This document shows positions 12,391-25,910 of a stretch of 64,000 nt of DNA, piece after piece. The first letter of the stretch is position 1. Every line of letters begins with the position of its first letter. The translations under genes were made by a program, and so were the position numbers. The stretch is from contig CH002989.1 of the NCBI GenBank assembly GCA_000149265.1, positions 137,336-201,335 of the forward strand, given 5' to 3'. Source of the stretch: Ciona savignyi. Lineage: Eukaryota > Chordata > Ascidiacea > Phlebobranchia > Cionidae. The notes beneath the pieces are model-generated. The model was not told the origin of the DNA, did no database searches, and saw only the letters and a list, made by a program, of their open reading frames with translations.

Positions 12391-14111
12391 TCAACACATT
12401 AGGCCGCACAAACATATTACTTTTTTTTTCACTGTCCATTGATGTGCTTGGCTGCAGTGTTTTGTGAAGCGCTGCTTATAGGTATGAGTATAGAGATCGG
12501 GCTTTAACTTTTTTAATGCAGAAATTTATTTTCGGTTTTAAAAGGCGGCCGTTTGCGTGGGGGTCAATTAAGCTAAAACGTTACCATATTAATTTGACTT
12601 TAAGGTGGAGAACTAAATTTACATTTAGCATGTTAAAAATCTTGTACACTTTCTTTAAACAAATTTCTAGCTGCAAGCAAAAAATAAACCTACTTGCATG
12701 CAAGAGTAAATTAAATCTGGTTTTCTTATTTTTGTTGCTGATTAATAAAAATTAGTTAGGAGCATTTGTTTATATGATTAATAAATCAGTCTTTCGCTTG
12801 TTAATTCTGTAAATACAAAAACTTATTTGTAATTAATTGATAGTATTTTAACTGGATCGTCATGTGGCAGTTATTTGATCACCCATCTTTGTTAAGTATT
12901 GGGGTCGAACCTGTGATATTGCACAAGTCGCCACATATCCTATTTAACGACTTGCCGGAAAGTATTTTGGCTCTGGTGATACCTCTTTAATAAAATCTTT
13001 ATTTGCTCTTCTTTTATACATTTATGCATTAAAAAACGAATTTTGCGGTCTTTTGTTAAGTGCTATCAAGAACTTAACAATTGCTAGATTAAGATAGAAG
13101 CGCCAATCGTTTCCTATTTGAACTTGTAGCCTGTTTGGCTTGACATTACACATCTATGATAGGTTTTCAGCGAAATAGGAACGTTATCAGTCATGCATTC
13201 TAAACGAGATTAAACAACCAAGTATAGGTATGGTCACCGGAATTGGCACCTGTTAATTATAGATTTCGAATCCGAGATTTTAAGGAAGTTAAAATAGGTA
13301 TAGCATGACTTAGAAAAACATAGTTTTAATTAAAACTGGAAGGTAACGACCACATTTAATGTGCATTTAAAGAAGTATACTTACATTAGATCACGTAAGT
13401 CTACGCCTCAATATTAAATATATTTTAAAGCGGGATAAAAGCTATGGTGATTACCAGCTTGCGATATTTTATTGTATTTTACAATTCAGATAAAAATCAC
13501 ACCTAAACTAATTTAACTAATGTTTCTGTGAAATTTAACCCAATTTTCCTATGCTCCTGTAATCTCCAAAGTCTAAAGGCCCGTTATAAACTTTTTAACA
13601 CTTTCCAACACAAGAGAAAACGGTCATTCCCTTTTAAGTCTAAAAGATAATACTTTAATTCAACTGGACGTTTATCATCTCTAAAAACATACGTTTTCTA
13701 TACTACTAGGTCATATAAATAAATATGCTGGTAGCAGCCTGTCCAAGTTTGTACACGACATATAGACATGTAACCTTAGTGTAACATTGTAAATCACCGC
13801 AATGTTTGTTTGTAAGTTACTATCTGATAATACGTATAATAAGCAAATATCTAGAAGAATGTTATTGTCAACACATAAGAAAGAAATGTTTTGTAATCTT
13901 ATTTTACCTTATTCCTACTCAAATATATATCCATTAGGCAACATTAAAAAAACATTTTAAACTTCGTAAGCCATATATATTATTGCACCATAAATACACT
14001 CAATAATTTGTATCTCATTTAATAAACAGTTCTCGTTGTTTCTAGGTTTTCCACATCGAACAATATGTTATAATATTGGTATCGATGACGTATAATGAAA
14101 CCTCAGCTAAG
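12391..14111. other. Region between lectin F and the transporter gene
   Basis: No supported gene. About 13040-13450 is an inverted copy of 58800-59160. About 13650-13850 is a direct copy of 63175-63370, and about 13900-14290 a direct copy of 59340-59720. This is rearranged duplicated flank. Confidence 0.6.
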
Positions 14112-17100
14112 CTATATTTCTTGCGTTGTTGCAGTGCCTCGACGAGGGCTTTGGATATCTTTTGTTGATTGTGTAGAACGACATCGAGAGATCAGGCTGA
14201 AAATAAGTACTATAAGCTTGTTGTAATCTGATGATTGTCATTTATTCATCTACGAGGTTAACCATGAGTAAGATACCCTATTGTCAGAATACTTTGTCAG
14301 CATTTTTGGTCCCAATTATTTGTTTATTTACTGTTAGTTTAAACGAAACATTTGATTGCGAAACCTTGAGTATACACTTACCAGGTGTTTATTTTCGTGT
14401 GTTGTTGAATGCCATAATGAAGGTCACCCGAAGGTGTTAATTCATATGTTACTTTGCTCATTAACCTATTTATGGTTACAAGTACAGTCGTGTTGCCAAA
14501 CGGCATACAAGACTAATACATAAACCAATTAAAAACAAAAACGGCCTTGTTGACCAACCCCATATAAGTTTTAATTTTTTCGATGTATAAGATTTTACAT
14601 TTCCTATTCTTGTTAACACAAATTTGTATATTGAAAGAAAACCGGTTTACCTCTCCATTTTCAATACATCCTCCACTGACTCCGGGAGACGTTTAAGATG
14701 GGTGTCAGGAAGAAAGAGCAACGTCATCAGCGCTGACGACATCACTACGACACTTAGTGTAAGATATGGAGCATAGAATCCGAATTTCTTAACTGAAAAA
14801 AATATAAGTTGGTTCGCATATCAAGTTCTTATTGTCCGGATATATATACATCATACAACTACACTACACTTACCTGCGTAACCAAAGTACGGGGATATTA
14901 TTGAGCCTAATCTACCAGAGAACGATCCTGCGCACATATAGACGTGCCGAACGTTGGTTGGGACTATCTCAGCAGTATGCACGTACACGATATAGAAAAC
15001 TCCAGCGTTCGCAGTTTTCCCGAACAAAGCAAATATCAAGGTGGCAATTGGGTGAACTGTACGGATGTTTATCGAATTGAAGATACATTTTGTATACTTG
15101 TTTCACATTAATTTTAAAGATTTCTTTAAAACGATGGATTTAAAAAAATAAGTAGGCCTACACAAGGTAGTCTGTTTGGGTAAAAGAAAGACCTATATTG
15201 GCCTCACATTTAAAGAAAACTTACCATTTTTAAATAAGGCTGCCATTAAACAGGCAAAACCACATGTAAACATAAATCCCGAGTGTGTGTAAGATCTACT
15301 ACAGTACTTCACTCCCAAGAAAGCCGCTATCACACCAGGTATTTCAATGAGACCCATGAGAAAGCAGTTGATAAAGATATCGCCACTCAATGTATCCACG
15401 CTCAATGAGAGTCCATAGTAAACGACCACAATTGCCAACCTGCGTTTAAAATACTTTACTTAAATCGGTGTATGTAATCACAAACCATCATTAGAATATT
15501 ATTCTACTTAAATATGTTTCCAGGATTTTGTGATGTACTTGAATGTATATTTTATTTTTCATTTAAATAAAATAATGTTGAAAATCTTGCTTTGTGCCCT
15601 GACATCTCTATATGAGATAAACAAGTAATAATTTTTCTTCTTTCACTTTTATAAATTTCATTAAAAAAACACTGGTGAATTATACGCCAATAATGTAGTG
15701 ACATATAAAAACATTGTCCTCTAAAATTTTAAATATTTTCGTACCAGGAAAAAGCAATGACTAAAACCATAATAAGCGTTTTTGAATTTCGAATGAAGGC
15801 CAAAACATGAAACAGCAGCCCCCTGTGTGTGACTTCATCTTTCGTGACGTCTAATTCTTCTTCCTTTTTATAAAATAATTCATTTCAATAATAATTTTTT
15901 TTAAGTTCGACTATTGTATAATTATACAAATGTAGATTGATATAGACATTTAGACTTAGTTGTTTATTCGCAATTAAAATACTATTTTACAAAAATTAGC
16001 ACAGCGATCACAACTAGTCTAACATACAACTCGAGGGTAATGTAAACCACGCGTTAACCACCGATATCTAAAAAAATCTTATTTAAGTTTTCGTTATATG
16101 TTTGTACATGCAAAAATAATTTTGTTTCCAAGTTACTCAACTCTTTGTACATCTGATACAAAGTATATAACGTTTGATGGACTTCTGAGTTACCAAACTT
16201 AATATCTATATTTTTGAACGAATTGAAAGGGTTGCCTAATCAAACTTAATATAACCAAAACAAAGTGGTTAAGATTTGTTTCTCCAAGAAAAAACAAATA
16301 GGTTTCCGAGTAACCAAACTTGATATTCATGTTTCATGTTTTCTAAGAAGTATTAATGTTAGTGCGCAAAAAAGATATAGAGATAAAATATAAAAAAAGA
16401 TAAAATTAAAGAGAGACAAACTAGGCATGCCAGTTAGGATTGATATCTTCGGAATCTCATAATTATTACAAAAAACTGCTGTTGCGAAAAATAGGCCATT
16501 TGCACTGTAAACTTTCGTATAAAAATTACCATACTACTCAAGCCTGAATTAAAGCCCGTATCAGTAATGTATTCTGTCCACTAAAAGCTTGTTATAGAAA
16601 AATCAAAATTCTAGTCACCAAAATCATTTCAATTTCTTCCTTGTTAACTTCACACCGATTCATCCGTGCAACTTTTCCTAATATAGTCAAGGCCTCCTCC
16701 CGCCTGCCATGTGAAAGCAACCACCTCGGTGATTCCGGAATCAACCTAAGAATGAGTTGTTTCGTTTTAAAGGTCTTTCTTATGAATAACTGGAAACAAT
16801 TCAGCAACCCTATAAACAAAACTTTACCAGATCAATATCATTTGTCCGTGTCAGTTAAGGATTATGTATTTATCAACACAATAATAAGTATCCAGAGAGA
16901 ACCTCGCGCGAAAAGAACATGGGCAAATTGTGACAAGAACATTAGTTCCATCTTTATTCTGTCCGCATTCTTTCCGATATTTTGTAAAAAAATACATATA
17001 AATATTAGATAGCACTTGTCAGGCAGTTTTTTTACTTTTTTGTTTGTATAAACAATTTAACGATAACCCATTTTCTTCATTTCGGCATAAAAATAATAAT

Positions 17101-19616
17101 ACAATCTTTTTTTCAGACAGTTATCAATTGTAAAGAGTACTGTAAAATTATTGCAACAAGACGAGTCAGTTACATAAAAATAGTTAGGGCTGGGTTATAA
17201 AACAACCTACCAATACATAGGAATGTACAGAATTCCAATTAATCCGTGTAACCTCATCAACCAGCGCCAGTTGGGAACAAAATAAGCGAAAAGTGGCCCN
17301 NNNNNNNNNNNNNNNNNNNNNNNNNNNNNNNNNNNNNNNNNNNNNNNNNNNNNNNNNNNNNNNNNNNNNNNNNNNNNNNNNNNNNNNNNNNNNNNNNNNN
17401 NNNNNNNNNAGCGCGACTATTAAACAGAAATTAAATTATAAAATGAGTGTATTACATTGGCTTCTAGACTTAGTATCTTTTGTTTTTTTGTGATAAATGG
17501 ATTACTTTAATGCAATGTTTATTCTTGAGTTTCTTTGGGGTTATTTATTTACCTTATTTACAGCTTTGCGGATATATTGCTAAAAAAACAACCGCAATAT
17601 TTTTTTAATCTGCTGTAGTTTATCCATTACAATATATAGAAAGTCTTCTTACCAATTACGAAAGCACTCATGTAATTGACTAAATTTGATAATCCACATA
17701 TGGCAAGGAGAATGCAGTAGGTGGTAAGAGTTGGAGCAAAGCTTGTGCAAAATACTGTCAGGAATTGAAGCAAGGTAGAGGCTAAAAAGACGGGGCGGCG
17801 CCCAATCCTGTGTGGGATAAATTACAGTAAAATTGGACCTGATAACGCAGTGGTTCTTAACCTTTTTTACCGCGCCTCCCTTGGGCAATAAATGACCATT
17901 TATGCCCATAGTGTTTAAATGCTGTGCTCTGTATGTTTTTTCAGGGAAACAAGAAGTGTATTTAATACATGTGAAAATATTTTTAAATATTGTTACACAA
18001 CTGACCTAATGTACTTTTGATCTAAAAAAACAAAAAAACATGTACAGGAAAAGCTTAGTTTTGTTCGCAAAGCTCGGACTCTCAAAAATGATTAAAAAAA
18101 TGGTGGAAATTTATTAAAGCACGCGCCCCCCTAAAAAATTCTGAATGCAACACTGAGGGGGCGTGCCTCCTTGTTAAGAACCCATGTGATAACGTGTCCA
18201 TGTCGACAGTATTTGCATAATTTTATTGAATCTGTTGTTTTAAAAGAAAAGGTTTAAGGGTTCATTAACAAAAACAGGCACAATACAAGGGTATCGTGTA
18301 ATTGAAATCGGTACACCTACGATACAGCATCACTTTGACCGTTTGTTGGTATTACAAAAGGTAATGGTTTAAACAGCATCATAACGTATCTCTTAGATAT
18401 TAGTGGCAATGATATGAAAGAGTTATTTCTTTATTAATATCCATTGGGAATGTGTCTGATAGTATAGTACTTACCTGTCAGAGATTAAACCTGATGAAGT
18501 ACCAACAGTCATACCAACCAAATACAAAGATGATATCAATGGCTTTTTCCAGGCATCCCCACATATTACGTCGAACTGACAAAATTAAAATAATTTGTTT
18601 TTACTATATAACTACTGTGCTTTCTTATCTTAAAAGATATTTGTTTATTGTATATACTTTCTGATGTTGTTAGTCTGCAAGGAGACTAAAAATATTTTGG
18701 TGACCATTCTCAAATTTGCAACCGCACACGTTAGTTAACATCTCTAAATATTTAAAAAAAATATCTTTTATTTGTCAAAATAAAAAAATATTTTGGTATG
18801 AGATAAATGGAAAACCGTTCTAACATTCCAATTGTAGTGGGATTAAATGTCTAGCTTTTAATTCGAAAATATTTTGATTTTTTATACTAAAGAACTGAAG
18901 ACGAAATGTATGTCACGTAAGTAATGCAGGAGGAAAAAGGAAGAACAGAACATCACAATTAAATTTATATGCATTTTATTTAGCGAAAGAAACCTATAAT
19001 TATCTCATTAACCTCCATCATTGCTGATTCGATGCCTGTGTCACTGACGTAATCATATCCTTCGTAGCAAGCGACGTCATCAACTAAGGGTATGGCGTCT
19101 TCCGAATAATTGAAAGAAGGTGTTTCTAAAGAGTAAAAATTTAATTTATCAAATGCTTAACAAAATTAGTTTATTACCGAGTAATTGATTAATCTGCATG
19201 GTGGATAAATTTCGAAAACCACATCCGTTCATCTGTGTTGTGACAGAGACAAATTGTCTCACTCGGTCCATCTGAGTCTGCAGGAAATGAAGAAATTATA
19301 AACAAACGAGTACATGCTAATTCCCTTAGGGCAATACATTATATTATGGCATTTTTGCTGTCATTAAACACATTTTCTAGTCTATTCTTAGAGGTTAAGA
19401 TACAAATTACTTTATACCTACAACTCAGTGAATTACCTGGTTATAGTGGCGCTCATAGAAAGGTAATTTGCATCGATGCGTAGGAACGAAGTGAAGAAAG
19501 ACAAGCGCTGTAATAAGCAACCCGTTTGGAATTCCATTCACGAAAAATAGAACGAACAACCGTTTTTGAAACAACCCGAATGATCCCACACGATCAATCA
19601 AGGAGTCATAACCCAT
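14112..19616 (-). CDS. SLC22-family organic cation/anion transporter (12 exons, gap in exon 6)
   Basis: Plasma-membrane transporter of the major facilitator superfamily. Minus-strand exons: 19437-19616, 19178-19277, 19013-19125, 18475-18575, 17653-17807, 17211-17299 plus gap, 16619-16745, 15745-15863, 15225-15439, 14874-15056, 14651-14792 and 14112-14196. All visible junctions are GT-AG and phases join. Family marks: MGYDSLIDRVGSFGLFQKR at the N-terminus with HRC beginning the extracellular loop, FDVICGD, SDRIGRRP between TM2 and TM3, NWRWLMRLHG, PESPRWLLSHGR, VYYGLSLSVDTLSGD in TM7, and LPDTHLKRLPE at the C-terminal end. The extracellular loop is short for the family. The start is the ATG at 19616; the upstream frame is not needed. 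About 25 codons before exon 6 probably lie in the gap. Exon 12 is short and less certain, but its acceptor is repeated at 59600. Substrate cannot be told. Confidence 0.9.
17300..17409. other. Assembly gap (110 N) cutting transporter exon 6
   Basis: Run of N that removes the 5' part of exon 6, where the family has its TM4-TM5 region. Confidence 0.99.
17848..18186. mobile_element. hAT-type non-autonomous DNA transposon in transporter intron 4
   Basis: 339 bp flanked by a perfect 8-base duplication TGATAACG (17840-17847 and 18187-18194). Ends are inverted: CAGTGGTTCTTAA at the left, complement of CATGGGTTCTTAA at the right. Eight-base duplications and CA-TGGTTCT ends are typical of hAT (Charlie-like) elements. 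No transposase frame. It lies between transporter exons 5 and 4 without touching splice sites. Confidence 0.85.
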
Positions 19617-20402
19617 TTGTACAAAAAATTGTGCTAGCAAATATTACGGTACTCTAAAATAATTGCCGTCCAAACTAATATCGTAACTTTTCAACTTGCT
19701 TGACTCTTACGTAAACAGCCTTCCAACACCAAAAATAACTCTTGGTAAATAAAAAATTATTTAGTAAACATGTCATTCGTACTCTTATTTACAATAAATC
19801 GCAACCCCTCAATACCGCACATGTCTAACTACATCACGGGTACTAATGTACGAGATGCTCACACAAAACAGTCTCCTAAATGTATTTACACAGTTTCTAC
19901 AGCGTATCGGTTACTTAGTATACTCTCTTCCGAGTAGTCTAGTGTAATAGATTCCGGATATGTGGCAATATGTGTTACTTCGGGTTGCTAATAGCAAGAG
20001 AGAGTAATCTAATATTTCTTTAGTTTAAACAGTATGTTATCAATTAAAATTATAAAGCGAAAATTGCGTTAAAACTTATTTTACGCATTTCACACAATTA
20101 AAATTTTCAAGTTTAAAAATGTGACAATTAATTGTTGTTTGCATGATTTAATTTTACAGAATGATTTATTATCCGCTATGGTACGAAATGCCCTGTTGAA
20201 TCTTATTATCCCCGCTATGGTACGTAATGCCCTGTTGAATCTATGCCCGCCCACCCCATTCGTCAAAACTTAGTCGCTTCGAAGCGTCTACGGTACCGCA
20301 GGATTAGCGCTTTAAACCGGCCTACGGTATAACACGGTAACGTGTGTTACAGACTTAGCGCTTTGAAGCGTAAGCTCGTAACGTAGCTCAGAAGTAGTCG
20401 CA
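19617..20402. other. Upstream region of the transporter gene
   Basis: AT-rich, then a locally GC-rich stretch (20210-20400). Near 20165-20245 a ~45-base piece with CGCTATGGTACG and AATGCCCTGTTGAATC is repeated twice in tandem. No gene or certain promoter seen. Confidence 0.5.
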
Positions 20403-21355
20403 ATGCAGCCTTTAATTAATCCGGACAATACTAAAAGGAGGGAAAGCGGGAAGGCGGGAAACTGCACACTAAAGGGAGGGAAACTAAAAGCGGGAGGGAA
20501 GGAGGGAAACTGCGAAACTAAAAGGAGGGAAACGGGAGGGAATGAGGGAAAGGCCTTATACCTTATGGAGGGAAGTGTAAAATACGGGAAATGCTATATA
20601 CCTTATGGAGGGAAGGGAAAAATACGGGAAGTGATATATCTTATGGAGGGAAATGTGTAAAAATACGGGTAATGATATATACGTTATGGGGGGAAATGTG
20701 TAAAATACGGGAAATGCTACATAGCTTATGGGGGGAAATGTGTAAAATACGGGAAATGCTACATAACTTATGGAGGGAAATGTATAAAATACGGGAAATG
20801 CTATATCCCTTATGGAGGGAAACTACGAGGAAGGAGGGAAATATATAAAATACGGGAAATGTTATATATCTTATGAAGGGAAATGTGTAAAATACGGGAA
20901 ATGCTACATACCTTATGGAGGGAAACTAAGGGGAAGGAGGGAAAGGCTTTATACTTCATGGAGGGAAATGTATAAAATACGGGAAATGCTATATATCTTA
21001 TGGAGGGAAATGTGTAAAATACGGGCAATGATATGTACGTTATGGAGGGAATGTGTAAAATACGGGAAATGCTACATACCTTATGGAAGGAAATGTATAA
21101 AATACGGGAAATGCTATATACCTTATGGAGGGAAACTACGAGGAAGGAGGGAAATGTATAAAATACGGATAATGCTATATATCTTATGAAGGGAAATGTG
21201 AAAAATACGGGAAAATGCGTACATACCTTATGGAGGGAAACTACGGGAAAGGAGGGAAAGGCTTTATACCTCATGGAGGGAAATGTATAAAATACGGGAA
21301 AGTGCTATATATCTTATGGAGGGAAATGTATAAAATACGGGTAATGATATATAGC
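20403..21355 (+). repeat. G-rich minisatellite, ~42-base unit
   Basis: About 20 tandem units built on TTATGGAGGGAAATGTGTAA followed by AATACGGGAAATGCTATATA. A shorter variant, GGAGGGAAACTACGAGGAAG, is interspersed, giving a loose higher-order pattern. The first ~150 bases are simpler GGGAGGGAA-type runs. Because the unit is close to a multiple of three, long frames stay open on both strands (154 and 125 codons); these are not genes. The plus strand is strongly purine-rich. Confidence 0.9.
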
Positions 21356-22165
21356 GCATGGTGCCTTTTTGTCGTTCAGCATTAGAAGCGGAAAAGGTAA
21401 TATAGACTTTCAAGAAACTGCCGTTTGAGGTTCAAGAGGTTTAAGAAACTGCCGTTAAAGTCTTTACAAGGTTTGTCCAAGGACACAACCTACTTGATGC
21501 TTACAGCGGCAAGTTTCTATCGGCCACCTTTCGGCTAAGGGTCCTGCGCGCCGCATCACTAAGCCAATCATCCAGGCGACTAGGCTTAGAATTTATTTAA
21601 CAACATTGTTTGTTTTTTTGTAAAGTTATTATCATACTTTTAATGTACATGTATCATAAAGCTACGCTACCCAACCGTCCAACTTCTACGAGGTCAAATA
21701 TCAAATGGGGAGAGAATTAAGCAATAATAGCAAAAAAAGAAAGGATATAGTCGTTGGCAGATGTACTGTCATAGAAATGTGGAAAAGGTTTGAAGCTTGC
21801 TTGCTTCCTGTCAGACCTCAAAGGCTCGATCTTGAGCATTCTTTTTGTTGCCGTTGCCAGTACATCTGCCAACGCATGAATTTAACCGCCATTGCGTCTT
21901 CGTCACAGAGAAGAAAACAAATGAACTGTTCAACTGCGGATTTGATGGTTTCAAACGATCGAACCACACAGTATTTTGGAATAAATCGCGTCAATAATGT
22001 CCTTTGTTCGTGACTTGAGTTTGTCACAGATTGACTTGTGTCTCTTAATAAATTTAAACTAATAATGGGTATAACAGAGGTAAAAATATACTTATGAAAT
22101 CTATTCTTGGATTAAAAATGCAAATCAAACTGTGGAATATCGTACTGGGTTGCACGGTAGGTAAT
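21356..22165. other. 3' flank of lectin C
   Basis: From about 21775 it matches 29785-30110, the corresponding flank of copy D. Small frames are present on both strands (for example minus 21818-22027, related to minus 29716-29991), but indels separate the two versions. No supported gene. Confidence 0.5.
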
Positions 22166-23766
22166 TTAGAGGGACTTTACGCAGAGGTTGTATGTAAAAC
22201 GTGTTGCGTTAGGGGGATAATTCCAAAGTCCGAACCATGTGTTTTGGGGAGAGTACTTAACTTACAACAGCATCGCGGTGTGAGTTGGATTTGTCTTCGG
22301 GAAATGGGGGTGCCAGTCACCGGAATAAGCTGGTTGTCCAAAACTGGAGATTCGTGTCATACTCTGCAGAAAATGATGACATATGATGACAAGTGAAGTA
22401 TAAAATGTATAATGTACCATTGATTTTTTGATATTCTTTAAGAAAGCCATTCATATCTACTATTTACTTTGATTTTAAGCATCTTAAATTTCGCTTGTAT
22501 ATAAATAAAATGTTTACACCAACCGTTAAGTTGAAGGTCATCGCAAGCCAAATATCTGCAAAGGATCCATTTTCATATGTACTGGTCACGAAGTAGTTAT
22601 AAACTGTGTCATACGTTGTCTTATCCATGATGTCAAGTAAAGATGCACCTAATGTTGTGCATGATGCTTTAGCTTGAGCTAGAGTCTGGGTTTGAGGCGT
22701 GATTGGGTCAGGCATCCACACGTATTTTCCATTTAGTAAAATACCATTTCCACCTGTAATGAATGTGGACTTGCGTTACGATTATACTATCGCACATATT
22801 TCTTAGGATTTGTTATTATAAGGTCTTCTTTAAAAGTTCTTTCTGAAGCACAAAATAAATAAATCATTAAACAGGTATTGGTTGTATGAGTTTAGGTAAA
22901 TAGCGCATTTGTAGGAATCCCACACCTTTATAATTGTATTTCTATATATTTTAACAATTAGGTCGCCATGCCATGTGACCATATTTTGTGCATGTGAAGT
23001 CGCGATTAATTTCCTGTTTTCGACAGTCCAGTCGATGAATTGTTTTCCCGCGAGTTCTGTTTTACGCCGTCCGACCTCGTGTACAAACATGTGTTTCCTG
23101 TTATGTGTGTTAATATAAACTGAATATAATTTCATATTATCAGAGAACATTTTGGTTTGTTCTCCCTTGGACTAGCTGCTCTCTCATACCTTTACCTATA
23201 TATCTACTTAAGCTATGCCCTGTGTACAGCGCTCTTCCTGGCTGCACCTTGCGTAAATACCTAATAAAATACTTCACCTATGCTACCCCTTGTTTTAGCC
23301 TGGTAAAATCCGTCAAAAGCAGAGCGCTGCTACAGGTTACATGTGGATTGTGTGTTGTTTGAATTGTTTTGTGCACAATATTAAACTTATCACATAATTG
23401 ATTCTCTTAGAATAGATAATGAAAGTTCACTAACTTAAGTAAAACAGCCAATCCACAAACAAATGCTCTTGCCAGCCTGCAGACTGGTCTGTTCGTTCTA
23501 GTTCAACGTTAAACCCGTGGGAAAAATTTCAATCACTGTTAAGTTAAATTCGTGTGGGAGAGTTGGATCTTGGGTTCTTACTGTTGCGTTGACAAAAAAT
23601 GGTACCGAATTCAAACATAACTTGTATGGGACGAATGCATTTTTCTTCGGAGAATTCTGGAATGCTACGGGGTTTACGAGTGACAAAACAATTTCATTTT
23701 AAAATGTTTACCTGATACAGCAATGTTTAAGCAACACACAACGACAAGCACACCCACGAGTTTCAT
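22166..23766 (-). pseudogene. Lectin copy C: disrupted H-type-lectin-like plus CTLD gene
   Basis: Minus-strand exons: 23712-23766 (signal peptide MKLVGVLVVVCCLNIAVS), 23435-23656, 22524-22753 and 22166-22363. Exon 2 has lost 47 bases at its 5' end: the acceptor AG survives but now joins sequence 16 codons further in and out of frame. A second one-base loss near 23521 (CCCAC instead of CCCCAC) adds another frameshift. The exon 2 donor context changed from TCAG to TTAA before GT. Exon 4 has CAA to TAA at 22262-22264, cutting the CTLD before its last third. Exon 3 is clean. Intron 2 contains a ~430-base insertion (22907-23336) absent from A and D. Clear pseudogene. Confidence 0.85.
22907..23336. 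other. Insertion of unknown type in intron 2 of lectin C
   Basis: Relative to copies A and D the homology breaks after TTAGGTAAATAGCGC and resumes at TTACATGTGG. The insert contains most of a 106-codon minus-strand frame (22830-23150) of no recognised family. No clear terminal repeats or target duplication. Confidence 0.45.
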
Positions 23767-25886
23767 GATTATCTTTAAAAAGTAGGTAAATATTTCAGCT
23801 AATCTGCAAAACAAAATATGTTGAAATGTTTACAATCAAGATTTGGGGTTCGTCGATTATTTTTGTGTTACCCACAGAGCGCATACGCACACAACACGAC
23901 TGCACATGATAGAAAACTACAGTGATTTAACTTGGTTCGTAAAATGGTTTCCGGAGTAATTTCTTAGTAAACCATTAAAAATAAATTCAAAAACAATGAC
24001 ATATGTGATAAAACGAGTTTCACCAATTCGCATTAGAAAATAATGAACAAACCTTTCTATTTTTTGAGATTTTTTACTTTGTCAGGGTAATCTATTAATT
24101 TCGCTTCTGCACTTACTCAGTTATCGATCAAATACGCAACAGATTTGCAATGAATTTCGGAAATACGCAAGCGATTGCAATAAATAAACCAGGTGGGATT
24201 AAGCAACCTGAAGGGGAAGGATCGTTAAACTTGACTTAGTGGTGATGTAAACGAATATAGTGGTGATGTAAAAGTGGTTGATTCTTTCTAGTTTTATTTT
24301 TTTACAACCTAATACTTGTGTACTGAAATACAACATTAAGCTAACATTAACTTATTTTTCTTTCTGCAATATCTAAACACTGGATTGACAAATACTTGCA
24401 TTATTGTGCATAAAAACCAGTACTATAATATATAGGTGGACAAAAATTTGAATAAAGCCTGATTGCTTTATAAGTGTTAACAGCAATCCTTTAAACTGCT
24501 ATTCTGAACAAGAACTACCTTGACGGTTCAAATAAAGACAAGTAACCGCTTTCAATGTTTGCGGAAATTCGGTGGATGTCAACCTGCATATTATGGCACG
24601 TTGCAGTCGTTTGTTTGGGTTTCGTAGACTTCTAAAAGCACGGCTAAGTCATGCTGGGTCACAAAACAATCTTTCTGTTTAATCTACCTTCCTTGCAATA
24701 AATAAAACATTACAAAGAGACAATTTCTACACTACTAAAGATGCTTACATCGATGTTTATGACATTGTGTTTGTTATCGCAAATAACTCTTAACTACATC
24801 AATATCTTCGCGAATGTCTTCAAGTTTTTTTCACAACATTGTTATTTGATATTATCTTTTAAAAATCATATTGTCCTTTTGAAAATCGTGTGATCGCCCA
24901 ACAATTTTCATGCAGTTTGACGTTTTGCAGCTAAAGGTAAAATTCCAAAATTGCGTTTTTACGCAGTCTAAAATGTCATTCATACCTTTTGGTCATTGTA
25001 TTTATATGAGTGATCACACTGTTGGTGATTCACCAATGTTTGTACGGTTTAAAGCTTTGCGCCGGGATTCTCGTTTAGCTGACCATTTTTATAAAAGCAA
25101 AGCTTCCAAAGACGTTGCTTGAGAATCTTCTAGCGTGTTTCAATAAAACAAGTTATATAATGTACGTAAATATTAAAGGACTCTGAGTTTAGCTTGCAAA
25201 ATGCAGCCTGCTGCACTCAACTGTTAATATAAATACACTTTCTTTAATCCTATCAGTTCGCCGAAATGTTGTGGAGGTGCGCATATCGTCATCCGCAAAA
25301 CTGCAATATATTTTGTATCATAAAATTAAACAAGTCATGTTAAGACGTTAAATAATTGTCTTGATTGACGTGAAATTGTATTAAAAAACAAGAATCTTTA
25401 TTTCACCGTGTCGACTCATTGAATATATAGAAAATGCTCTAAATTTTCTTAAACATTATTTTTCTTATTTTATTTTCGTTTTTTAATAGGCGAGTGAAAA
25501 GATTGGGGCAATGATCCAGAACAATCGGTTTATAGCAAACTGCTCAAGCGGAACCGATCATAATGAATTTAAACTGAGACAAATTGAATTCGATTATTTG
25601 TAACAAGAGTTATTTTTAATATTAGGATGAATAGGACCACGCTAGACATTCTTTCGTCAGGGATAGGTGAATATTATTACAGTTACAACATTACATTTTG
25701 TTCACTGAAATCCATCATCGTTTTGTGATGGTTTTAACTCTTTAACTTTTCTTTTTTATTTGGTAATGATGTATTGTATCAACGTTTGCATATTCTAATT
25801 TAATAGATTTAGCGTGGTAGCTTGGAGAATGTTCGACTCCGTTTTTACTTTTTTTAGTACATGGTATAAATATGCAATTTTTAATT
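23767..25886. other. 5' flank of lectin C (third copy of the A/D upstream block)
   Basis: Diverged copy of 1238-3320 and 38772-40850, with many indels. No gene supported; the 70-codon plus frame at 24910-25122 is not open in the other copies. Confidence 0.6.
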
Positions 25887-25910
25887 TAATTTTAAATAAA
25901 TAATACTTAC

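Noticed and set aside
20810-21274. 154-codon minus-strand frame and 125-codon plus-strand frame
   Set aside because: Minisatellite with a period near a multiple of three.
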